DNA from: Rhodospirillaceae bacterium UBA4479
GTDB taxonomy: Bacteria > Pseudomonadota > Alphaproteobacteria > Rhodospirillales > Casp-alpha2
Length of the DNA stretch: 8,382 nt
Reading direction: 5' to 3'
Assembly (NCBI GenBank): GCA_002389175.1
Contig: DGNZ01000040.1
Span: forward strand, 1-8,382
Part shown: positions 1 to 5,354 of the stretch, piece by piece
Layout of the letters: each line of letters starts with the position of its first letter
Position numbering within the stretch: position 1 is the stretch's first letter
Notes under the pieces: generated by a model
The model's input: the letters and a program-made list of their open reading frames with translations, nothing else
Told to the model about the DNA's origin: nothing
Database searches by the model: none
Translations under genes and position numbers: made by a program

Positions 1-285
1 TAGCAATTGGCTGAGGTAATCGCGGCCCAGATGATCGGTCCCGAATGGATAGGCCCATGAGCCTTCACCCGTCCAAATCGGCGGGATCAAGCGGTCGGCC
101 AAGATCATTTCATAGGGATCATGCGGGCTGATCAAGGGCGCAAAAGCGGCCAACAGGATCAGCGTGGCGACCATCCAAAAACCGATCATCAATCCCCGGT
201 GGCGGCGCATCCGCAACCATAGGGCGCGCGACGGGCTGATTTCGGGAGCTTCAGCGGGGGCGTCGTTTTCGGCTATGGCTGTCAT
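1..285 (-). CDS. DppC/OppC-type ABC transporter permease (3' end outside window)
   Basis: Second inner-membrane permease of a peptide/nickel-type ABC importer; it would pair with the DppB-like protein encoded just upstream to form the translocation channel. I translated 95 in-frame codons from the ATG at 285 to the window edge with no stop. They show a cytoplasmic leader with RMRRHRG (about residues 26-32), a first membrane segment (about 33-52, MIGFWMVATLILLAAFAPLI), then SPHDPYE, and near the edge FGTDHLGRDYLSQLL. The last is the GTD-LGRD-SRL signature of the OppC N-terminal domain. The membrane-spanning transport domain is beyond the edge. The start lies 4 nt after the dppB stop (TAG CGCC ATG), as expected of co-translated permease pairs. 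Substrate cannot be told from the permease alone. Confidence 0.9.
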   Translation of the reverse strand, partial: MTAIAENDAPAEAPEISPSRALWLRMRRHRGLMIGFWMVATLILLAAFAPLISPHDPYEMILADRLIPPIWTGEGSWAYPFGTDHLGRDYLSQLL

Positions 286-289
286 GGCG

Positions 290-1207
290 CTATCCCAACC
301 TGATCCGTGGATCGAGCAGGGCGTTCAGCACATCGGCGATGAACGTCATGACGACAAAAGTAAGGGCAAAGATAAACACCAGCATTTGGACGGTGGGGAT
401 ATCGGCACCCAAAATGGAATCCAACGCGAGGCTGCCCAAACCGTTTAATGAGAAGACGGCTTCTGTGATGATCGACCCGCCCAGCTTGTTACCCAACTGA
501 ATGGCAAGGACGCTCATCACGGGTAACAGGGCGTTACGCATGGCATGGCGTACCAGCACGCCGCCCGTCATGTAACCCTTGGACCGCGCGGTGCGAATAA
601 AATCTGCGCCCATGACTTCGATCAACCCGGTGCGTGTTAAGCGCATCACGGATGGGACGGAACTTAAGCCCAGGACAATCGATGGCATGACGAAATGCTG
701 CCACGTGCTATCGCCCGATACCGGAAGCCATTGAAAGGTGACGGCAAAAATCACAATGAACACCAGACCCAGCCAAAAGTTCGGAATGCCCTGGGCGGCA
801 ACGGCGAAGGAAACCGCAAATCGGTCGACCCAACTGTTGGGGCGAAGCGCTGCGACCATCCCCAGTGGGATGGCCACAACAATGGTGACCATGAGCGCGC
901 TGACGGCCAAAATAATCGTGACGGGCGCGTGGCTGATAATTAGATCGCTGACGGATTGGCGGCGCAGATAACTATCGCCGAAATCACCCTGTAGCATATT
1001 GCCGAGCCAACTGAGGTATTGCACGGGCAGAGGACGATCCAGGCCGTATTCGGCGCGAATTTGTTGCAAGACCTCTTCGGTGGCCTCACCGCCTGCGATG
1101 GCTTCTGCCGAATCACCCGTCAGGTACAACAACACGAACGTCACGACCGAAACCGTGAACGCGACCGACAGCGCGATGCCCGCACGCTTGATCAAATATG
1201 ACATCAT
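290..1207 (-). CDS. DppB/OppB-type ABC transporter permease
   Basis: Inner-membrane permease of a peptide/nickel-type ABC importer, 305 aa, full length for the family. A membrane segment at about residues 9-29 is followed by the periplasmic LDRPLPVQYLSWLGNMLQGDFG stretch, whose LD-P---QY--W----GD-G pattern is typical of DppB. The transport domain follows (about 95-295), with the cytoplasmic EAA loop that docks on the ATPase at about 191-211 (TRTGLIEV..ADFIRTARSKG). It ends LLDPRIRLG, the usual family C-terminus. The start has tandem ATGs (1207 and 1204) with GGAGAG at 1224-1219 ahead of them. The gene runs into the dppC-like gene with a 4-nt gap. Immediately upstream, the expected substrate-binding protein gene survives only as a 3' fragment, so this transporter may be expressed without its own binding protein or from a foreign promoter. 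Family call is firm; substrate unknown. Confidence 0.93.
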   Translation of the reverse strand: MMSYLIKRAGIALSVAFTVSVVTFVLLYLTGDSAEAIAGGEATEEVLQQIRAEYGLDRPLPVQYLSWLGNMLQGDFGDSYLRRQSVSDLIISHAPVTIILAVSALMVTIVVAIPLGMVAALRPNSWVDRFAVSFAVAAQGIPNFWLGLVFIVIFAVTFQWLPVSGDSTWQHFVMPSIVLGLSSVPSVMRLTRTGLIEVMGADFIRTARSKGYMTGGVLVRHAMRNALLPVMSVLAIQLGNKLGGSIITEAVFSLNGLGSLALDSILGADIPTVQMLVFIFALTFVVMTFIADVLNALLDPRIRLG

Positions 1208-1226
1208 GATCGGTGTTTCTCTCCAA

Positions 1227-1340
1227 TCATAGTGGGTCCTTCCACTTCACTTCGAACAAGCGCTGCATGCCGTCCTTGGATGGCGTGTAGTCGACGTCAG
1301 GTGTGACCACATAGTTCATGGTGTAGGCGAACATGGACGG
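1227..1340 (-). pseudogene. 3' remnant of a family 5 extracellular solute-binding protein gene
   Basis: The minus strand reads about 38 codons without interruption into a TGA at 1229-1227: PSMFAYTMNYVVTP, DVDYTPSKDG, MQRLFEVKWKDPL. The closing pattern D-YTPS-DG--RL--V-WK resembles the C-terminus of SBP_bac_5 proteins, the periplasmic binding component of Dpp/Opp importers. Position supports this, because the fragment ends 19 nt before the dppB-like start, where such a gene is normally found, and its 3' end lies next to the dppB Shine-Dalgarno. There is no body of the protein upstream: from about 1340 the sequence becomes the antiporter fragment in another frame. What I see is the fragment and the missing body; the family call is from memory of the C-terminal pattern and from context. 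It could instead be the tail of another gene class. Confidence 0.6.
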
Positions 1341-1560
1341 CCATGCCAATGAAAAACAGCAGCAAAACAACACCAGCCGCGCCCAGGCGCGACATCATTT
1401 CCAAATCTGTGATTAGACCGAATACCGCAGGCCCGATGACGAATCCGGTCAGCACATACCCGATCAATAATGGCTGGCGGGCGACGCGCATCAGCAAACC
1501 GAACAACGCCAGGGCTAGGATGGTGGCGACAAGGAGGGGGATAATAGGGTCGAGTTGCAT
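1297..1560 (-). pseudogene. 5' fragment of a CPA2/KefB-type cation:proton antiporter gene
   Basis: From the ATG at 1560 the frame gives 87 aa before a TGA at 1299-1297. Residues 1-74 match the N-terminus of the CPA2 (KefB/KefC-like, Na_H_Exchanger) family: a short first helix (about 5-24), then VARQPLLIGYVLTGFVIGP (about 26-44, with the G---G---GP pattern of this family), and a third hydrophobic segment ending LGAAGVVLLLFFIGM (about 59-73). Real members run on for hundreds of residues with about 12 helices. Here similarity stops near residue 75 (position ~1340), where the DNA turns into the solute-binding-protein tail in another frame, giving the spurious end VHVRLHHELCGHT. The product would be non-functional. 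The upstream in-frame ATG at 1653 gives an implausible, proline- and serine-rich leader, so 1560 is preferred, although its Shine-Dalgarno (AAGG) is weak. Confidence 0.75.
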
Positions 1561-1686
1561 AGATACCGGGCCTTGGTGTGGGTGAAGGGGGATAGTGGCG
1601 ACGATCGCCGGAGCGGGCAACTTTTTTGGGTGATGCGACGATGAAGAATACAAAATTTGTTAACCGCTTCGCCATACACTCCCATC

Positions 1687-2370
1687 ATGCAAGAAACCGA
1701 TTTATATCAACCCGTGAAAGATTTCTTTGAGGCCGAGGGGTACGAGGTCAAAGCCGAGATCAATGGCTGCGATGTGGTCGCCATCAAAGACGATGCGCCG
1801 ACGGTGATCGTTGAGCTTAAGACGACGTTTTCGCTCGAGTTGGTGCTGCAAGGGATTGACCGTCAAAAGCTCAGTGATGATGTGTATCTGGCGGTCCCCA
1901 AACCCGATACCCCAATCAAACGAAAAAACTGGCGCAAGCGTCAGCGCGCGCTGGTCAATCTATGCCGCCGTTTAGGCGTCGGATTATTGCTGGTTGATAT
2001 CGCCGCAACATCGCCGCGTGGTGTGAACGTGCTGCTGGACCCCGCACCCTATCAGCCGTGCAAAAACACCGGTAAACAGACACGGCTGCAAAAAGAATTT
2101 ATCGAACGCGTCGGCGACCCGAACACGGGTGGGATTACGAAAACGAAAATAATCACAGCTTATCGTCAGGATGCCATCCGATGTGCTGAAGTATTGGCGG
2201 GGGGCAACGCGCTTAAAGTTGTCGAAATTAAAACTATCGCTGGCGTCGACCGCGCTGCATCGATTTTACAAAAAAATCATTATGGATGGTTCGAGCGCGT
2301 GTCCCGCGGCGTGTATCAGCTGACCGAGTTGGGCGAGGCGACCTGTGCTTCTTTGTCACCCCAAACTTGA
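1687..2370 (+). CDS. DUF2161 family protein, putative PD-(D/E)XK-type nuclease
   Basis: A 227-aa cytoplasmic protein of the DUF2161 family, which is described as a putative PD-(D/E)XK-type phosphodiesterase; no physiological role is established that I know of. The N-terminus METDLY-PVK-FFEAEGYEVK is characteristic. The nuclease-like core is visible as E24, D29 (NGCDVVAI), then E43-L-K45 (VIVELKTTF), the D-x(n)-E-x-K arrangement of this superfold, followed by QGIDRQKLSDDVYLAVP (55-71) and RRLGVGLLLVD (94-104). The C-terminal 80 residues look like a winged-helix region (KTKIITAYRQDAIRCAEVL; WFERVSRGVYQLTELG). I chose ATG 1687 over 1657 because the family begins at METDLY; no clear Shine-Dalgarno is visible. 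A weak promoter candidate (TTGGGT at 1626, 17 bp, TACAAA at 1649) lies upstream. The last codons and the TGA stop come from the repeat at 2355. It is the only plus-strand gene here. Confidence 0.85.
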   Translation: MQETDLYQPVKDFFEAEGYEVKAEINGCDVVAIKDDAPTVIVELKTTFSLELVLQGIDRQKLSDDVYLAVPKPDTPIKRKNWRKRQRALVNLCRRLGVGLLLVDIAATSPRGVNVLLDPAPYQPCKNTGKQTRLQKEFIERVGDPNTGGITKTKIITAYRQDAIRCAEVLAGGNALKVVEIKTIAGVDRAASILQKNHYGWFERVSRGVYQLTELGEATCASLSPQT

Positions 2371-2441
2371 TTTGGGATCTGTGCTGAACATGATTCCATT
2401 AGTTCGCCCAGAAAAAGACCCCAAATCAAGTTTGGGGTGAC
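2355..2441. repeat. Palindromic intergenic element: 22-bp perfect inverted repeat, arms themselves palindromic
   Basis: The arms 2355-2376 and 2420-2441 are perfect reverse complements over 22 bp; with one mismatch the match extends to 2380 and 2416. The loop is about 35-43 nt. Each arm has its own short dyad, CCCAAA-CTTGA-TTTGGG, so the element can form one long hairpin or two small ones. It resembles dispersed intergenic palindromes of alphaproteobacteria of the type CCCGGACTTGATCCGGG; that comparison is from memory. The left arm overlaps the 3' end of the DUF2161 gene and supplies its stop codon. It has no U-tract and lies between two convergent genes, ahead of the true terminator. Confidence 0.85.
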
Positions 2442-2475
2442 GTCATTATAAATAATTAGACGTTTTAATACCTCA

Positions 2476-2507
2476 CATAAAAGGCCCTCTCGCGAGGGCC
2501 TTTTATG
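2476..2507. terminator. Bidirectional rho-independent terminator
   Basis: A perfect 14-bp stem (CATAAAAGGCCCTC, 2476-2489; GAGGGCCTTTTATG, 2494-2507) closes a TCGC tetraloop. The GC-rich core is flanked by AAAA on one side and TTTT on the other, so it can terminate in both directions. It lies between the 3' ends of the plus-strand DUF2161 gene and the minus-strand FecR-domain gene, as a shared terminator should. Confidence 0.9.
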
Positions 2508-2590
2508 ATGATTAGGAATTTAAACGACGGGGTAAGTGTTTTTATAAATTCCCAACCAGCCTATTGGTTTAAAAGTGTGACGTATATCTA

Positions 2591-3271
2591 TTAATAGGTG
2601 ACCGTTTTTGCGGCTTCTTGAAGCTGCGCGGGCGTTAACGAGAACGGTGCATCCGGGGTTGGTTTGCCACGTTCAATTACGACAGCTTGAAGTGGCGTAT
2701 CTAGGACGACGGTTTTGCCATCGGCGCCGGTAATTTCAAGAATGCCATTGTCGATCAATGCCATCGTCAGTTTGTCTTTTTCCTGCAGACCCCAGAAATC
2801 GGTGCCGCGGATGCCAATCGTTGCGACCGGGGAATTGATGGTGAGTTCGCCACCAGTAACTTTGTTGATCTTGCCAGATACCATGCGGAACACACCTTGG
2901 GTCAGGGTGATCACGCCCTTGGAACGAATACCAGGTTCGAACACCATTTCATCGATGGTCAACCTGCTGTTGTCACCGATCATTAAATAAGTGTCGTCGA
3001 CAAACTCAATCTCGGCACGTGTGTCTGCGCCGGTGATGATGGTGTCCAAGAACTTGATATCACCGCCTTCAAACAATGAACGCGCGACACCACTTTGCAA
3101 CGCAGCGAATTGTCCGCGGCTGCGTGCGACATCACCGACATCGGTGCCAATGTATTTTTCAACGTCGACATCGACAGACGCTGTTTGTGGGTCAGCGCTT
3201 GCGGACCACGATAGGGTCAACGCAACAAAAGCGGCTGATGCAATGGCGATAACGGGTTTGTAATTAATCAT
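2591..3271 (-). CDS. Secreted FecR-domain protein
   Basis: A 226-aa exported protein with a FecR domain. The N-terminus is a Sec-type signal peptide: positive start (MINYK), hydrophobic core (about 6-20), and a likely cleavage after SASA at residue 26. The mature protein is then beta-rich. The FecR domain (about 65-180) shows DTIITGADTRAEIEFVDDTYLMIGDNSRLTIDE, then GVITLTQGVFRMVSGKI, and INSPVATIGIRGTDFWG (145-161); this last is the diagnostic P-A-IGIRGT-F motif. Unlike FecR of iron-citrate signalling, it has no cytoplasmic anti-sigma helix or membrane span after the signal, and there is no sigma factor or TonB receptor nearby. It therefore belongs to the free periplasmic/surface FecR-domain type of unknown role. 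AAAGGA at 3287-3282 sets the start 10 nt downstream. The gene ends near the shared terminator at 2476-2507. Confidence 0.87.
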   Translation of the reverse strand: MINYKPVIAIASAAFVALTLSWSASADPQTASVDVDVEKYIGTDVGDVARSRGQFAALQSGVARSLFEGGDIKFLDTIITGADTRAEIEFVDDTYLMIGDNSRLTIDEMVFEPGIRSKGVITLTQGVFRMVSGKINKVTGGELTINSPVATIGIRGTDFWGLQEKDKLTMALIDNGILEITGADGKTVVLDTPLQAVVIERGKPTPDAPFSLTPAQLQEAAKTVTY

Positions 3272-3432
3272 GAATTCGTAGTCCTTTTAAATTCGTTTGC
3301 CCGGATCGTAATGGACCAGAACATCTTGATCCCAGTAATCGCACAGGACAGTGCATGGCACATCCCGTGGATATCCGCGAGAATCTGAGGGGGATTACGT
3401 AGGTTAGATAAAATTTGAAGTAATGGGGGCCT

Positions 3433-4140
3433 TCAAGGATGAGGCAGCAGCGGGCGAACCCCGATGATATCTGCATGTACCAACAACAGCGTTAGATAGA
3501 GCAATACCCCGATGATCAGTCGGATCAGTGTTGATGTCCAAATGCCGGAAACCGACGGTCGCCAGCATCTGGTGATTAACGATTGAAACGGCCATAACGA
3601 TGTCGCCCGGGCCAAGCGTTGCCAGCGTTCCATCCCCATCTGGCGTTGTCGTCGTCGGTCGATGATCCGCATGCCATATAATGAAAATGCCAAGAAACCA
3701 CCGAACAAAATGACATGCGCCAGATTGCCGTTGGGGACGACATGGGTGCCCGACCACAATGCTAGCGCCCACAATAATCCGTGACGCATGATGCCCGCGA
3801 ACCCAGGGCGATCAGGATTAAAGGTATCGGGATGTGTGCCGCCAAAACTCAACGGGTTCGATGCCCCGATTGAAAAAGCGATGATGACACAGACTACGGG
3901 CATGATCAGGTTTGGCACCCAATACTGCCACGGGGCGGTCGGCCAGATTTCAATATACGGTGCGCGACCGGCGGCTATGATCAACCAACTGAGCATGCCC
4001 AGTGATAAGGCGGAATAGGAGAGCAGAAAGCCGCGCTCGCCAATGATATCGACAAGCCGGATGCGCACGGCGGGTATGGTCGGCACCCGGTGCGATACCA
4101 AAAATACCGCACCCGCACTTATGAATTCAAACCACGCCAT
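3433..4140 (-). CDS. NnrU family multi-pass membrane protein
   Basis: A 235-aa inner-membrane protein of the NnrU family. NnrU was named from a Rhodobacter gene needed for nitrite and nitric oxide reductase expression or activity, and the fold is related to isoprenylcysteine methyltransferase-like membrane enzymes; the biochemical role is not settled. Hydrophobic segments are seen at about residues 3-17, 39-56, 75-92, 119-131, 140-158 and 204-224. Family landmarks are FEFISAGAVFLVSHRVP (4-20), IGERGFLLSYSALSL (33-47), AGRAPY (57-62) and RHGLLWALALWSGTHVVPNGN (119-139, the R-P/G-LLWA----H---NG block). An in-frame TTG at 4152 could add four residues, but ATG 4140 places the family N-terminus MAWFEF correctly. 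Its spacing to a Shine-Dalgarno is poor (AGG at 4157). No nir/nor genes are visible in this window, so a denitrification role is not supported locally. Confidence 0.87.
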   Translation of the reverse strand: MAWFEFISAGAVFLVSHRVPTIPAVRIRLVDIIGERGFLLSYSALSLGMLSWLIIAAGRAPYIEIWPTAPWQYWVPNLIMPVVCVIIAFSIGASNPLSFGGTHPDTFNPDRPGFAGIMRHGLLWALALWSGTHVVPNGNLAHVILFGGFLAFSLYGMRIIDRRRQRQMGMERWQRLARATSLWPFQSLITRCWRPSVSGIWTSTLIRLIIGVLLYLTLLLVHADIIGVRPLLPHP

Positions 4141-4253
4141 GTTAATCGCCAAAACCTGTCATCATCTAATCATTATGCGATGTCGGTGCCTGCGTTGCAT
4201 GAACACTTATTCAGTGGCCATAGAATCATTGAACACTATTTGGAACGGATACG

Positions 4254-4281
4254 AAAAAGGCCCCCACGAGGAGGGCCTTTT
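4254..4281 (-). terminator. Rho-independent terminator of the small-gene cluster
   Basis: On the minus strand GGGCCTTTT and AAAAGGCCC arms (4255-4263 and 4273-4281) form a 9-bp stem around a 9-nt loop, and the minus-strand transcript ends in a run of five U (4258-4254). It lies about 45 nt past the stop of the 115-aa gene at 4326. Its core (AAAAGGCCC/GGGCCTTTT) is the same as that of the terminator at 2476-2507. It also separates this cluster from the NnrU gene downstream. Confidence 0.8.
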
Positions 4282-4325
4282 AAATTTTGGATGGCTATCT
4301 TAAACGGATAGCGAAGCCAGCAGAC

Positions 4326-4673
4326 TTAGCTGCGTGTTTTGTTCAGCATCCCGGCGCAGGCATTCACGATCGTCTCGGTCGAGATGTCGTTATCCACTAA
4401 GACCGTTGTATGAGTACGGGCCAAAGCCGTTCGTCTTGCGTTGGCGTCGCCCTGATAGCCCGTCAGGTCTTCGGTACTGTTGGTTTCTGTGAGGAACGTG
4501 TTAACTCCGGCCGCACAGATTTCTGCCTGCGTGGTGACATTGGCGTTTCGCATTTCGACTTCCATTTTCGAAGATGACACGACCCAGCCATTGGAAAAGC
4601 TGAGAATGGCGACGGCTGCGATGCCAATAGCCGCGCCAGCGATGAAGGGGGTGGTGTTTTGAGGTAAATTCAT
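4326..4673 (-). CDS. Small membrane-anchored protein of an alphaproteobacterial uncharacterised family
   Basis: A 115-aa protein of unknown function. One hydrophobic segment, FIAGAAIGIAAVAILSFSNGW (about residues 10-30), with few positive charges before it, suggests an N-terminal anchor with the remainder in the periplasm. The soluble part has two cysteines, C53 (TTQAEICAAGV) and C106 (TIVNACAGML), which could pair. The layout (helix, GWV, then A-IC---V/F, ending CA--L) resembles a common small alphaproteobacterial protein with '.GGWVTGGTAEKMA...A.ICVE.F...ACAEAL'; that likeness is from memory. AAGGAA at 4684-4679, 5 nt before the ATG, sets the start. No terminator separates it from the 58-aa gene 87 nt upstream, so the two may share a transcript that ends at 4254. 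Confidence 0.75.
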   Translation of the reverse strand: MNLPQNTTPFIAGAAIGIAAVAILSFSNGWVVSSSKMEVEMRNANVTTQAEICAAGVNTFLTETNSTEDLTGYQGDANARRTALARTHTTVLVDNDISTETIVNACAGMLNKTRS

Positions 4674-4760
4674 GGGTATTCCTTATAATTATATGAGTAA
4701 GTGAATGTGGTTGTTTTTTTGTTTGGCCCTAGGGTTATGCACCACCGAGACACTGGTAAT

Positions 4761-4937
4761 TCATGGTGTTTTGGCAGCCCGTTTTGCCTGCGCTACGGCA
4801 TCGCGTAAATTGGTGTATCGATATTCACCGAAGTGAAATTGCTGGATCTGCGTGCAGCTAACTCCGAACTTCGTCATTTCGGCGATATCTTCGGGGCTCG
4901 TTCCAGGCATCGTTTGACCCGTGTCTGTTGGCGGCAT
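4761..4937 (-). CDS. 58-aa small protein with a YRYTNL-DA--QAKR C-terminal motif
   Basis: The minus strand encodes MPPTDTGQTMPGTSPEDIAE, then MTKFGVSCTQ, IQQFHFGEYR and YTNLRDAVAQAKRAAKTP, ending in TGA (4763-4761). An AGGA at 4950-4947 lies 9 nt ahead of the ATG. The C-terminal half matches a pattern I recognise from small alphaproteobacterial proteins of unknown function: a phrase like 'GV....I.YFHFGEYRYTNL.DA.AQAKR'. It has no signal peptide or membrane segment; the C-terminal end looks like an amphipathic helix (LRDAVAQAKRAAK). A single cysteine (C28) is present. The recognisable motif, the Shine-Dalgarno and the intact frame make it a real gene despite its size. It lies between the 46-aa and 115-aa genes on the same strand and is probably co-transcribed with them. 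Confidence 0.68.
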   Translation of the reverse strand: MPPTDTGQTMPGTSPEDIAEMTKFGVSCTQIQQFHFGEYRYTNLRDAVAQAKRAAKTP

Positions 4938-5004
4938 GCGTTGAATTCCTAACTGAAAGTGAGTTTTGCCGCTGGATCGATTCCATCGCAGACACCAACT
5001 GCGC

Positions 5005-5071
5005 GCTTTCGATAGCTCGAAAGCACCGTGGGGCCGCGCTAGCGCAGCATTCGGAACAAACTATTCCGAGT
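5005..5071. other. Cluster of three short perfect dyads between two small genes
   Basis: Within 67 nt lie GCTTTCGA-TAGC-TCGAAAGC (5005-5024, 8-bp stem with tetraloop), GCGCTAGCGC (5036-5045, 10-bp palindrome) and TCGGAA-CAAACTA-TTCCGA (5051-5069, 6-bp stem, extendable by a wobble and an A-T pair to 5049-5071). They fill the 192-nt gap between the 46-aa and 58-aa genes. None is followed by a U-tract on either strand. They could be an mRNA processing or stability structure, a small RNA, or operators; the sequence does not decide. I see no other gene in this gap. Confidence 0.5.
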
Positions 5072-5129
5072 GGATTGTCGGTTTACAGAAAATGCGTATT
5101 CGCACTTACAACTGTTTTAGAGCAAAACC

Positions 5130-5270
5130 TTAGGATTTGGCCGGAGCCTTTTCTGCAGCGGGTTTCTCAACGTCTGGGCCGAACACTTGATTTTTTGGGT
5201 CGGTTGTGGTTGCTGCAGTTTTGTCGTTCTTTATTGCGCTTTTGGATTTAGAAAAATCTGCAAAAGACAT
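5130..5270 (-). CDS. 46-aa small hydrophilic protein, probable
   Basis: The minus strand encodes MSFADFSKSKSAIKNDKTAA, TTTDPKNQVF and GPDVEKPAAEKAPAKS, ending in TAA (5132-5130). It is lysine-, alanine- and threonine-rich with no cysteine, no signal peptide and no membrane segment, and looks mostly disordered, with a Pro/Ala/Lys tail (EKPAAEKAPAKS). The only ribosome site is a weak GAAAG upstream of the ATG. Support for it being real comes from position: it is the first frame after a good sigma70-type promoter (5346-5318) in the same direction, with an ATG about 40 nt from the predicted transcript start. I do not recognise a family. The overlapping plus-strand frame (4928-5251) is rejected as its antisense shadow. 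Confidence 0.45.
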   Translation of the reverse strand: MSFADFSKSKSAIKNDKTAATTTDPKNQVFGPDVEKPAAEKAPAKS

Positions 5271-5290
5271 GATAAATAAACTTTCATTTA

Positions 5291-5310
5291 ATTGGAAAAA
5301 ATATTCCAAT
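5291..5310. promoter_or_regulatory. Candidate operator palindrome downstream of the promoter
   Basis: ATTGGAAAAAATATTCCAAT: perfect 7-bp half-sites ATTGGAA/TTCCAAT with a 6-nt spacer, centred at 5300.5. It sits directly after the predicted transcription start (~5311), a position typical of repressor sites. A second copy of the same half-site type lies over the -35 box, 43 bp away centre to centre. Confidence 0.5.
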
Positions 5311-5317
5311 ATTTAGA

Positions 5318-5346
5318 AGTATAATACTTTTATGGAATTTAAACAA
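5318..5346 (-). promoter_or_regulatory. Sigma70-like promoter reading toward the small-gene cluster
   Basis: On the minus strand TTGTTT (5346-5341) is followed by exactly 17 bp and TATACT (5323-5318), putting transcription start near 5311. The -10 region lies in a 13-nt perfect palindrome AAGTATAATACTT (5317-5329). Upstream of the -35 (5347-5400) the DNA is strongly A/T-rich, including a tandem AAATAATC (5363-5370, 5371-5378), which could act as an UP element or bending site. The promoter faces the 46-aa gene 41 nt downstream. It lies in the most AT-rich stretch of the window (about 5270-5415). Confidence 0.5.
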
Positions 5347-5354
5347 TGATTCCA
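5333..5354. promoter_or_regulatory. Candidate operator palindrome over the -35 box
   Basis: TGGAAT (5333-5338) and ATTCCA (5349-5354) are perfect inverted half-sites with a 10-nt spacer that contains the predicted -35 box (5341-5346). The half-site is the same word as in the palindrome at 5291-5310, but the spacing differs by one bp per arm offset and 4 bp overall, so the two may not bind identically. Confidence 0.42.

Noticed and set aside
1316..1675. 119-aa minus-strand frame overlapping the antiporter fragment
   Set aside because: Proline- and arginine-rich shadow frame of the antiporter N-terminus.
3366..3380. Near-palindrome CGTGGATATCCGCG upstream of the FecR gene
   Set aside because: Twelve of fourteen positions match, but there is one copy only and no promoter recognised near it, so it is not called as an operator.
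3264..3476. 70-aa minus-strand frame, and a 31-codon leader-like frame ending at the FecR start
   Set aside because: Neither has a Shine-Dalgarno or a recognisable product. The shorter one overlaps the FecR ATG, which could suggest coupling, but its sequence looks random. The 3272-3432 gap is treated as non-coding leader.
4688..4693. TATAAT on the minus strand just upstream of the 115-aa gene
   Set aside because: A perfect -10 word, but it would start transcription at or past the Shine-Dalgarno (4684-4679), and no acceptable -35 lies 16-18 bp upstream (AAACAA at 4716-4711). Probably chance in AT-rich DNA.
4928..5251. 107-aa plus-strand open frame
   Set aside because: It runs antisense to both small minus-strand genes and the dyad cluster, has no recognisable family, no good ribosome site, and a composition (many R, L, F, W) typical of a shadow frame.
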